A stretch of DNA of 64,000 nt from Corydoras sp. C115. Lineage: Eukaryota; Chordata; Actinopteri; Siluriformes; Callichthyidae. The DNA is taken from the NCBI GenBank assembly GCA_019802505.1, contig JAFMOC010000157.1:845501-909500 (forward strand), read 5' to 3'. Position 1 is the first letter of the stretch. Every line of letters begins with the position of its first letter. The position numbers and the translations under genes are program-made. Below the pieces are notes generated by a model. It saw only the letters and a program-made list of their open reading frames with translations. It was not told where the DNA came from and ran no database searches. Shown here piece by piece: positions 35,201 through 47,600 of the stretch.

Positions 35201-38200
35201 TTTATATGTCTACACTCTTTATGTTATATTTGTAATATATAGTATTTTGTAGTGGGTCGGCACGGTGGCTTAGTGGTTAGCACGTTCGCCTCTCAGCACT
35301 AGGGATTCCCGGTTTGAATCCCCATCCGGGTGGAGTTTTCATGTTCTCCCCGTGTCCGCGTGGGTTTCCTCCGGGTTCTCCGGTTTCCTCCCACAGTCCA
35401 AAAACATGGATCAAGTCAATTGAGTTCTCCAAATTGCCTCATATAGTTTGTGTGTGTGCGTGTCTGTGTAAGTGTGTGCCCAGTGATAGATTGGCACCCT
35501 GTCCTGGGTGTGTCTGCCCAGCGCCCGAAATGTTCTCCCCTGGATGGGCATTGGGAACCCCCCCCACGACCCTAATATAGGATAAAGTGGAAGATAATGA
35601 ATGAATGAATGAGTATTTTGTAGTAGTATGCATATAGTTATTTGGTGAATGAACTGTGAACATGCTCTAAATAAACCTAGACTAAAACAATACTGGCAAT
35701 AAATTGGCAAGATATATTTTAAGTCAAAAGCAAGAACCACAAAAGACTACTAAAATCAAATGCCTCTTTTGCATAAACATGGAACCAAGTTTGTTGATAT
35801 GTAATGTAGTAAGGATACATAAGGATTAGAAGGAGAAGGCAGGCCGTTGAGCTCAAATATGTTAAGGAGGTCGTAGTACTGCCCGTGTGTGTCCCCACAA
35901 ATAGTTATTTTCTCAGTCTACAAGGAGAAAAAAAACAAGTAACACTAAAAAATTAGGATGACTGTCTCATAATTCAGGATTAGTTTCACCAGAGGACAAA
36001 ATATATACAGTTCAGAACAACAGTAACATGACAGAATTAAATTACTAAACATACCTAATGTGCATTTAATTCCCCATAATTCACAATCTCAAGTGTCTTA
36101 TTGCTTTTATATAATGGTTATAAAAATACTATTATAAATTGGTGTTCTGTGATGTAATCTAGTCCGGTTTTTTAAGTAAAAATTGATTGCTTAGCAATGG
36201 GATTCTGGCTTAGTGCTCATAGGGAAATAGCTCATTGTTTATATTAATCTGTCTGTTTCCATTAAAGAAACACGATTTGAAATAATGTTCACACATTTGC
36301 ATGTTTCTTTGCAGGTGAGCTGGAACAGTTTTCGATTTTGTTCTTCGGCGCTTGCAAAAATGTTGCTTCAACATCTTCCTTCAGTAAAATTAGGATGCAG
36401 TATGATGCAAAGATGATTCAATTCAGTGGCCAGTTACAGACATGATTTTCTTGTTTCCAATATTTTTTTTAATAACCTTTTTTTTTTTTTTAAATAGATA
36501 AGTGGTCAGAGGTGTGCATTATTTTTAATAATGTCACAGATGGACAAACGGCTCAGACAATCAGATTTAAGGACAGGAACTACCCGTATATTTGTCATTT
36601 AAATAAATGTATTTAAGTGACAAATATAAACATACTGCTAGTTTCAAATTTTGTCTCTAAACATTGAATTCTGTAAAGTAACTGCTGTGCTTTCTGCGCT
36701 TTCATTGTGTTGGTTTATACTGTGTTACCTCAAAAACGGCCATTTTTAAAATGTGCCTCATAAATAAGTGTGACATAAACAACTCATTCAAGTGTATAGA
36801 AAACTAATGCTTATAGTCTTACCTCTTTCAATGAAATTTCAACAAGACTTGGCAGTTTAGATAAAATATCTTTTACTTGAACCAGCATCTGAAAAAGGTA
36901 TACAAAGATCATAAAAATTAAATGAAAAGAATGGAGTACTAAAATGTACTAAGAAGCCATTCTAAAATGAGCACAACATGCAATCGCTTGATTCAACAGA
37001 AGCTAAATTGTGTGATTAAACTAAAGAGAAATAGAATTAAAATTAAAGAGACTCATCTGTTAAATCTAGTACATACTGTTCAGTAGGCGATATGCAGCTT
37101 AATCTACTATGGCTTTCCTGTCGGCTTAAACCTATCTGGTAAATTGCCTTTAATGTGTGTAAATGGCATTAAAGTTATTAGTTAATAACTTAAGTTTTAA
37201 CATTTAGGTCAGCCCATCTGGGACCAAAAGTGATGCCAGATTAAAAAAATCATTGATCAGTTTTTCCCCACTCTGCAAATGACTCCTTGACCTGCAAATC
37301 AAATTATTGTGCTAAGGTATAGGTTATGAGGTAATCTTAATAAGTTGCTTAGTTGGGTTTAATTTCTTTTCAGGAAACATTTAAATAAATAAATCTGACA
37401 AATGTTATAATAAATAGCTTTACAACTGTACGCAAACCTGGTAAGCACACTTCCTGTGTAGTTTCTTTTGGTCCTTGAACCACTCCATTAGCTCCTTCAT
37501 AAACTTTAAAGTTACTTTACCATCTTCTAGTTTGGGTCCTATGTACTCATCCTCAATTGCTGTTGGAAAAAAGAAACAAGTTTGTTTGGCAGATTGATAC
37601 AATTTTTGTTACGTAGTGTTAAGTAAAAATCAGGGCTATAAACACTTACTCATGCTCTCAATGTCTAAAGAGTCCATTACTGATCTTTTAAGCTCATCAT
37701 TGGCAATGGCTCTCTCAAAAGCTTTTTGCTTCACGATCTTGTTGCACTCCTGATATTTTAGCTTGGCATCCTTGTCATTTGGGCGTACCCTCACAACCTG
37801 TATATGTTAAAAAAAAAAAAAAAAACCCAGATACATTACTGTTAGGGGACAGGTAGGAGTTCTAGCTTAGACTGCTCTAACTTTGAGATCAAATAATTTT
37901 AGATATTTTACCCAACTTTGTCTATTTGATGTGAAGGTTACACTCCCAACTTGTATGTACTACTAAACGTAAGGAACACTGTAACTTACTTTACCACTGC
38001 AGAAAATAGAAAATATTTAGATCTACCTTGAAGGTGTAGTGAAGGACAAAGTTTATGAAAAAAGTACACCCTATGAATCAACATTTAGTAGCAGGAAGTT
38101 TTATTTCATTGTTTTCTGCTTCATATCACACAAGAGGAATTTTAGGTCAGTGTTCTTTATAGTGTTGCTTTAGTTTATGAGGTATGTGGGAATTTGATTA

Positions 38201-38590
38201 TGCATGGCTCTGTCAAAGTATTTCAACTGGATCTAGGTCTAGACATTACCTGGGCATTTAAAATACATTAATTAATTCATTTTTTTTACCTGTTTTGTTG
38301 TATATGTGATAGTATGCTTGGGATTAATGTATAACCAGTTTCAGCCAAGCTAGACCTGTTGTACAGATGGCCTCACACTTGACTCTAAAATACTTTGGTA
38401 TACAAAGGACATCGTAGTTGGCTTAATTAATGCAAGGTGCCCAGGTCCTGTGGCTTCAAAACAAATAAGCACTCCTCCACCACTGTGTTTCAAAGTTGGT
38501 GTTCATGTTGTGTGATCATGTTGTGAAGATGTGCCGTTTTAAGCTTGCTCAAACAGGGCACCATGTATTATGGTCAAACATTTTCATATT

Positions 38591-38652
<62 letters not shown>

Positions 38653-41600
38653 ACAGCAGCAGCTGTTATTTTAATAACATAGCAGCACCTGACTGTGACT
38701 TAAACTTAATTTTTTTCAGATACAGTAAAAGGCTATTTATTTCACTACATTTTGACATCCGTATTTTTTAAAATAATAATGACTGTCATTTGTAATGTCT
38801 TGTTCATCTGATGGTATTCACCTCATTTTAATGCCTTCTAATGGCTACATTTTTTTTTAAATAATCTTTTTATTGTTTTTAAACATTAAACCACAACACA
38901 AAAGACATATATACATAAACAAATAATGATTAGAGGTACTGCAATAATTACATAAAAAAATAAAGACAACACACAAGCTTATAATAACCAATAACATAAA
39001 ATAATAAACAAAAAATGAAAAGAAATAAAAAAAAATAATAATCAAGAAATAAATAGAAGATAGAAGATAATAGACTGGTCATCTTTATAGAACAATATGA
39101 AGACTAGAGAAAGGTAACAGGGAAAGGTAAACAATTAAATCTCTGCAGATTAAGGGCAGTCCAGAGTGGAAATTTTGGTAACATAGTCCAAGAAAGGGTC
39201 CCAAACATTGTGGAATTTCTTTAATGAGCCAGTCCTAATATACCTTACCTTCTCTAGTTTTAAGACATGAATAATGTCTCTAATCCAATGTGTGTATGAA
39301 GGAGGTATAGGTGACTTCCATTTGAGAAGTATTAGCCGTCTGGCAAGGAGAGTGACAAAGGATATGAAATCAGCCGTTGGAGATGAAACAGATGCCAATG
39401 AGGTTACCCCAAATAAAGCAGTTAAAGCATTAGGCTCAACTGGCTTACCTACAATCTCCGATAAAGTTTGGAAGATCTCAGACCAAAATGGAAACAGAGA
39501 TGAGCAGGACCAAAATGTGTGAACATGGTCTGCTGGGGCCTGATGGCATCTGTCACATATGGGGTCTATATTCTTATGTATCTGAGAAAGTCTGAATTAA
39601 GTAAAATGAAACCGATGAATTATTTTACACTGTATAAGTCCATGTTTGGCGCAAATAGATGATTTATGGACTTTTTTCAGAGCTGTATCCCACAGCTCCT
39701 CTGGAATTTCCATCCCCAATTCAGCTTCCCAGCGCGACTTAATAGAACTTAAAGGGGCTAAGCACAAAGAGTGGATTTGCTTATACATAAGCAAAATTTG
39801 TCCCCTTGTCGAAGGTAGTGGTTTGATAAACGTGTCCAACACTGTTTCCTCTGGCAGTACAGGAAACTGTGGAAATGTACTTTTAGCAAAACTACGGATT
39901 TGTAAATATCTAAAAAACTGGTGCTTAGGTAATAAGAACCTATCAGTTAATTGTTGAAATGTTGCAAATGTGTTATTGATATATAAATCCTTAAATGTTT
40001 TAATACCCAAATTGGACCAAATATTAAATGCGCCATCTACTAATGATGGGTGAAAAAATGGATTTTCAGCGATCGGTGCAAAGATAGAGGGCGATTTTAT
40101 ATGAAAGTGATGCTTAAGTTGGTTCCATATTCTCAAGGTACTTTTAACTAAGACATTCTTAGTGTAAGATGAGTAAGATGTGTTGCTCAATGAACAAATT
40201 AAAGCACCAAGTGAAGCCGGTTTGACTGAGTTAGCCTCCATCTGAAGCCAGGCTGGGGATGCAGAATAAGGACTATGCTGCAACCAGCATTGTATAACTA
40301 AGGTTGGCCGCCCAAAAGTAGAATTTGAAGTTCGGTAATGCCATACCCCCAAGCTTCTTAGGTCTTTGTAAAAGTTGCTTACGCACCCTTGGTGTTTTTC
40401 TGTTCCAAATAAACTCTGAAATAAGGGAGTCCAATTTATGAAAAAAACTGGGGTAAAAAAAAGTGGTAGACACTGAAATAAGTAAAGAAATTTAGGAAGG
40501 ACATTCATTTTAATGGAATTAATTCGTGCAGCTAGAGACAAATTTAATATAGACCATCGAGTCAAATCCTTTTTTAATTGTGCTAAAAGTGGAGTGAAAT
40601 TTGCTTTGTAAAGATTTCTGACATCGTCTGTCACCTGAATTCCTAAATACTGTAAACTATGGTTAGCCAATTTAAATGAAGTATTACATGAGTAGTCACG
40701 AGCCACATTATTTAGGGGGAGAATTTCGCTCTTATTTAGATTTAATTTATAACCTGATATAAAGGCAAATGATTCAAGTATTCCCAAAGCCGCTGGTATG
40801 GATGTTTGTAGGTTAGAGAGAAATAAAATAAATCATCTGAGTATAATGACACCTTTTGTTCCAGACCATTCCTCATTATTCCCTGAACCTGGGGGTCACC
40901 ACAAAGAGCTAGTGATAAGGGCTCGATGGCCAAAGCAAACAGCAGAGGGCTTAAAGGGCAGCCCTGCCTAGCAGATCGAGAAAGAGGGAATAAATCGGAC
41001 TGAACATTATTGGTCCTCACAGCCGCTAACGGTAAAGCGCGTACAGCAGTTTAACCCATTTAACAAATTTTCCTCCAAAGCCAAATTTTTCCAAGACATA
41101 AAAAAGATATTTCCATTCCACCCGGTCAAAAGCTTTCTCTGCATCCAGGAATATTATGGCTTCTATTGAACCAAGGTCTGGGGGGCTATATATTACATCA
41201 AGCAGATGACGTATATTGAAGAAAAGGGGTCTGTTTTTAACACTGGTTTCCCTGGAACCACGAAAATAGTCGTCGTGCGTGTGTGCGCGCAAATCCCCCG
41301 CTCCCCTGCAGAGCACCACTTAAGTGTCCATTGTTACACAAATGAGCCCGAGCGCCACTAGAGAAATTCCCAACCCCCTTTATCTAAAGTTTTTGTAACT
41401 TACGAACGCACGCTGTATTCTTCAGACAGAGTAAAAGCTTTTATTTTTAGAATGAATTAAGCGCTAATGTAACAGTCAGTTTTGAGAAATTATTTTAGTG
41501 TTTTTATAATGATGGCAGAATGAGCGCGCTGTACTTACGGGCACATGTCAACAAACATTTTATTATGAAAGCTTGTATAATACCTGATATATAATACCTA

Positions 41601-44600
41601 TTATAATACCTATAACTGAAGGCATACACGTCGCAGTAAGTGTTTTAGCGCGCGCGCTGAGCACCGTCAACAAATCAGTGAAATTCTCTGACTGTGTGAC
41701 CGCGGCGCGCTGACGCTGCGAGTCGCAAAGCGAGGCGCAAAGCGCAACGGAAATATTATTGTGTTTTCAATATTACTAAATTAAAGTGCAGACACGAATT
41801 CTAAATATAACCTCAGGTACATCTATATGTACTATTTATTATTGGTAAGGAAGAGATGCATACATATGTATCAGTATGTTTTATTAAAAAAAATGTATGT
41901 ACACGCAAAAAACATATATACACTATAAAAAACAAGCATGCGAAATAAAATCAAGGTGCAACTGAATTATTGTGTTTTCAATATAAATTAAAATAAAGTA
42001 TGACTTCTAAAAATAAACTTAGGTACGTCCGTATGTATGTATGTCTACATTTAGAAGTAAAAACACAGTTTGCAGTAAAATTAGTTTGAGGACTCTTTCT
42101 GAATGTCTAGATATCTGTTTCATTTTATTTGTAGTCACTGAAAGTATGTTCAATTTCACTAAACTTTCATTGCAGAATGTCTGTTACTGCATTGCATTAG
42201 GCTGAATTTCAGGGAATTTACCTTTGAGTTCAGTTTTTACCTAGCGTTTCACCTGTAAGGCAGAGGGGTGGATGGGCTTTGGGTCGTTATGCATATGAAT
42301 AGCTGCCTGATGACCCCTTAATGGTTCAAAAAAAGGGGGGCAGTTGTCCTCAGAATTTCAAGAGTCCAGGGAAGCCAGTGGCTTAAAGGGCAGCCCTGCC
42401 TAGCAGATCGAGAAAGAGGGAATAAATCGGACTGAACATTATTGGTCCTCACAGCCGCTAACGGTAAAGCGTACAGCAGTTTAACCCATTTAACAAATTT
42501 TCCTCCAAAGCCAAATTTTTCCAAGACATAAAAAAGATATTTCCATTCCACCCGGTCAAAAGCTTTCTCTGCATCCAGGAATATTATGGCTTCTATTGAA
42601 CCAAGGTCTGGGGGGCTATATATTACATCAAGCAGATGACGTATATTGAAGAAAAGGTGTCTGTTTTTAATGAAGCCAGTCTGATTAGGAGATATGATTG
42701 CAGGTAATATTGTCTCTAATCGGAGGGCGAGAGTTTTCGATAAAAGTTTGTAATCTGCATTCAATAGGCTAATTGGATGGTATGAAGAGCAATTGAGAGG
42801 ATCCTTACCTTTCTTAAATATAAGTGATATTATAACCTGATTAAGAGCCAATTTATAAAAAAACATCACATAAAATTCAATAGGATACCCATCTGGACCT
42901 GGGCTTTTACCAGTTTGCATGAATTTAACAGCTTGTGAAAGCTCTAATATTTTGATTGGTTCATCTAATTTCTTAATTGAGTCCTGATCCAGCAGATGAA
43001 TTTCCAATGGGTCAAGGAAATTAATAAGATCATTAACATCTTCCTGTACATCAGATGTATATAGTGTGCTATAGGGCTGCAACAACTTGCTTCATGCTGT
43101 GTTCGGTTGTTAACTGGATAATAACAGCGATAGAGAACGTGTCTTAACGTCCGTGTCTTAACGTCCGTTATACGAATACGTCCGTATTTCCCGGGACATG
43201 TCAGTATGTCACGTCCTGTCCCGGTTTATTTTTAAAGTGAGGACATGTCCTGGTTTTTAGCGGATCAATAGCAGCACACTGCACGGGAGCGGGGGATTGA
43301 CGCGCACACGCACGCCGTAAAAGTGCGCGCCGAAGCGCAAGAGTCTGTTTACAAAACAGTCCCCCCCCTTCAGACCGGGAAGCCTTGTGCACGGTGAGCA
43401 AAGCAGACACATATGTCCCGGTGTCCAATTGACATTTCACACAACAGGTATTTTTTTTGTTAACTGGCTAATATGTTAATTATTTTTTTTCAATAACTGA
43501 CAGTTTTAGTTCATTTGTTAATAAATTTTTTTCCAATACAGTTGTGATCAAATTTATTCAACCCCCACTGAAATAAAGTGTTTTGGCCAGTTTGACATTG
43601 ATTTGGATCATTTCAGTCATCTTATTTACAATTATATCAAAGAGGCACTTATAAATTAGACAAATATAACAATATTTATGATGGAATAACCACAAATGTC
43701 TTTACTGTGCTCACATCATTATCAGTTTTATTCAACCCCCTAGTGACATTATTTTTTAGTACTTAGTACAACATCCTTTTCCAGTTATGACAGCTTTCAA
43801 GCGTGAAGCATAGCTTGACACAAGTGTCTTGCAGCGACCTATTGGTATCTTAGCCCATTCTTCATGGGCAAAAGCCTCCAGTTCAGTCACATTCTTAGGC
43901 TTGCGCACTGCAACTGCCTTCTTTAGGTCCCACCAGAGGTTCTCAATTGGATTTAAGTCTGGTGATTGCGATGGCCACTCTAGAATGTTCCAGCCTTTCA
44001 TGGTCAACCATGCTCTAGTGGACTTGGATGTGTGCTTCGGATCATTGTCCTGTTGGAAGGTCCAACGTCTCCCAAGCCGCAGGTTTGTGACTGACTCCAT
44101 CACATTTTCCTCCAAGATCTCTTGGTACTGAAGGGAATTCATGGTACCCTGCACACGTTGAAGCTTTCCTGTACCATTAGAAGCAAAACAGCCCCAAAGC
44201 ATAATTGACCCCCCGCCATGCTTCACAGTAGGCAAGGTGTTCTTTTGTTCATAAGCCTGGTTCTTCCTCCTCCAAACATAGCGCTGGTCCATTGTCCCAA
44301 ACAGTTCTAATTTAGTTTCATCTGACCACAGTACACTGTCCCAAAACCTTTGTGGCTTGTCCACATGACTTTTGGCATACTGCAGTCGACTTTTCTTGTT
44401 CTTTGGAGTCAGCAAGGGGGTGCGCCTGGGAGTTCTGGCATGGAGGTCTTCGTTATGCAGTGCGCGCCTTATTGTCTGAGCTGAAACTTCAGTGCCCACA
44501 TCTGACAGGTCTTTTTTCAGTTCCTTAGCAGTCACGCGGGGATTTTTCTCCACATTACGCTTCAAGTAGCGCACAGCAGTCGCGGTCAGGATCTTCTTTC

Positions 44601-47600
44601 TGCCACGACCAGGTAACGTTTCCACTGTGCCCTTTAACTTGAACTTGCGAATGATACTTCCGATAGTGTCTCTTGGAATATTTAACAACTTCGCAATCTT
44701 TTTATATCCATTGCCATTCTTGTGAAGAGCAATAACCTCTTCTCTTGTCTTCTGGGACCATTCTCTTGCCTTCACCATGCTTGTAAACACACCAGTAGAT
44801 GTCTAGAAGGAGCTGAGTATCACAGTCCTTTTAAATCTGCCTAATTGGTGCTTATCATGCTTGATTGCTGCTCGTTGACATCCACAGGTGTTTTCAATAC
44901 CTGATTGAAAACACTGGAATGAACCTCTGTTCTTATGAGTGGTAGTTGTAAAGGGGTTGAATAATTGTGTCAATGAAGAAATCACAAAAAGGCCATTTAA
45001 TACTTTATGACAAAAACAATTGATGCTATCTTAGTTGCATTTAGTTCTTTAACAAGTCCTTGTAAGATTTCATTATGAACACAATTACAAATGTGCACTG
45101 AATTCCATAAAACCCTTCGCAGCATTGGGGGTTGAATAAATTTGATCACAACTGTAGGCTACAGAACAGACTATTTAGTTTATTACTGAAGGCAACTGAG
45201 TATCATGTGTTATTTGGAGTTGACTTTTGTTGTTAAGTGAGGGATGTTTAGATGATACATTATTTCTTTCATTGGGCTTTTCATTAATTACAGGAAATGA
45301 TAACTTAAACATTTTGAATAAAATTACTATATATAATACTATACTGTAGAATAATTTCACTGAAAAACATACATCTTTGGATAAAAGTGTCTGCTAAATG
45401 AATAAATGTAAATGTAAAGACTTGGAATCGACCGATTAATCGATTATCAAAATAATTGTTAGTTGCAGCCCTAGTGTGCTATAATATTGTCTAAATTTAT
45501 TATTTATCCTAATAGGGTCTGATGTGATTCCTGATGACGTTTGAATATGATTAATTTGATAAGAAGTAGCAGCACATCTTAATTGATGGGCCAAGATTTT
45601 ACTGTCCTTGTCGCCGAATTCAAAATAGTTCGATCTTGATTTTAGTAGTAACTCTGCTGCCCTATCTGAGGTCAAGATATCAAACAATGCCTGAAAGACA
45701 AGCCAATGTTTATAGAGGTCCACAGAAGGGGACAGCGCATATTGATGGTCCGTTTGAGCAATATCCCTCATTAAGTCATTAATTTTCTTTTCCTTATTTT
45801 TTTTATGATGCTGTGTGTAAGAAATTATAACCCCCCCGTATATACACTTTAAGTGTTTCCCACAAAATAGATGCAGAGATTCCAGGGGTATCGTTAACAC
45901 TAAGAAAAAAATCAATCTGATTAGAAATGTAATTTATAAAATCATCATTAGAAAGTAACAAGGAGTTAAAACGTCATGGATTCCGACTGTTACTTTTCTC
46001 TGTAAATGTGATGTTCAGTAAGACAGGGGAATGATCTGAAACAAGAAGAGCATCATAAAAACAGGAATTTACATTGTATATAATTCTATTGTCCACTAAA
46101 AAATAGTCAATCCTAGTAAAAGTATGATGTACATGTGAGAAGAAAGAATATACTCTAGCTTTAGGATTGCAGAAACGCCATGAATCTGAGATTGCGAGGT
46201 CCTTCATAAATGTCTTAATCAGTGTGGCTGATTTGGACTTTGTGGCAGGCTTATTGGAGGAGCGGTCGAGGATTGGGTCAAGCCAACAATTAAGTGCTCC
46301 GCCCAAAATGAGAGCATATGTGGACATGTCAGAGATGTTTCAGAAAAGCTGCCTGAAAAAATCGTCATGGTCTGCCAGTAAGTATAATGAACCGTCCATT
46401 TGAATCTGAGATTACATTTGAGCAAATAAACAGAACTGATTTGTGAAATAAAATTGCCACTCCCCTTGCCTTACCAGAAAAAGAAGAACAATAAGACTGA
46501 CCAACCCAAGTTGTTGGTTTCCAAAGTTTGGACCCTTCGGAACTATCCAAATGTGTCTCCTGAAGAAAGACCACCTGAGCACCTAGATGTGATAAGTGCT
46601 GGAACACTTTAGTGCACTTCTTTGGAGAATTAAGGCCTTTACAGTTCCAGCTTATAAATCTAATACCCCCCCCCTGTGATGAGTGTGTGTTATGGAGTGC
46701 ATTCTAATAAAAAAGTAAGTGATATGATAAATAGAAAAAATGTTGTGAAGCTTCCAAGGTATTAGTAATTTAATTCGAATGACCGGTCTAACAGAAAAAG
46801 AAAACAAAGCCAAAACACTAAAAATACAAAAAAAATCAGGAAAGTAATGAACTTAAAATTCTCCACCCCCCATTTAACAAACATCTCCCCAAATGAGATG
46901 TGTAAAGTAAATCTTCCCAACAACCGTAGCACAAACCACTCCATAGCAATTTCTTAATCCTGAAATGCTATATGAGAGAAAACGAATAGTTAAATAAAAA
47001 GTTAACACAACATTAACAAGGTAATAACAACTGTCGGAATGTGAAACCCACAACACTACTGCACACAAAAACAAAAAAAAAGGAAGGAAAAAAACATTTT
47101 TAATCTCGCAAAAGATAACTCACACTTCTCTACTTTAATTGCAACTGCTTGCAAAGTTGTCAGTAAAGTCCACGGCTTCCTTTACGTCCTCGAATCTGTG
47201 TTGTTTCCCATCAGGGAGGGTGATTCGTAGAGTAGCCGGGTAGAGCAGGCCAAACTTGACATCTGAGCAGGATCATAACCGACGTTTGACATCACCGAAG
47301 GCCGCTCGTCTGCGTGCAACGGATGAAGTGTAGTCCGGGAAAATAAAAATTTTCTTGTCACCATAATACAGTGGCGAAGATTTTCTGGCTCGCTACAAGA
47401 TCTGGTTTCGGGTTTGAAAAAAGTGCACCCTTGTGATAACGGGTCTTGGAAGTTCACCTTCTTTCGGCCTTTCACGAAGCGATCTATGTGCACGATCAAA
47501 CATCGGCCTCTCCTTCATCTTCAGCACATCTTGAAGCAGCCCTGCAACAAAATCAGTAACCTGAGTGCCCTCCGCTCCTTCAGGGATCCCAATTATTCGC

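Larger units (their letters stand above)
43072..45473. mobile_element. hAT-type element with 8-bp target duplication, itself carrying a Tc1
   Basis: Terminal inverted repeats TAGGGCTGCAAC at 43072-43083 and GTTGCAGCCCTA at 45462-45473, flanked by the exact 8-bp duplication gtgtgcta (43064-43071 and 45474-45481), the length typical of hAT. Excluding the 1616-bp Tc1 and its duplicated TA, the hAT is about 0.78 kb, with no transposase frame: a non-autonomous element. Confidence 0.93.
39520..46650 (-). pseudogene. L1 ORF2 protein remnant, split by a hAT element
   Basis: Endonuclease blocks VVFLQETHLDSSEGSKLW, GVAILFHKSVLF, LILGGALNCWLDPILDRSSN (Ala where the catalytic Asp of GGDxN is expected), RIDYFL, SDHSPVLL. 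Reverse transcriptase: KFMQTGKSPGPDGYPIEFYV, YHPISLLNADYKLL, NQTGFIKNRHLFFNIRHLLD, FLDAEKAFDRVEWKYLF, then LYSDDLFYF (YSDD for YADD). C-terminus includes CDRCHQAPADHVHTFW in a shifted frame. Coding is interrupted at 43072-45473 by the hAT and again at 41241-42379. Confidence 0.9.
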
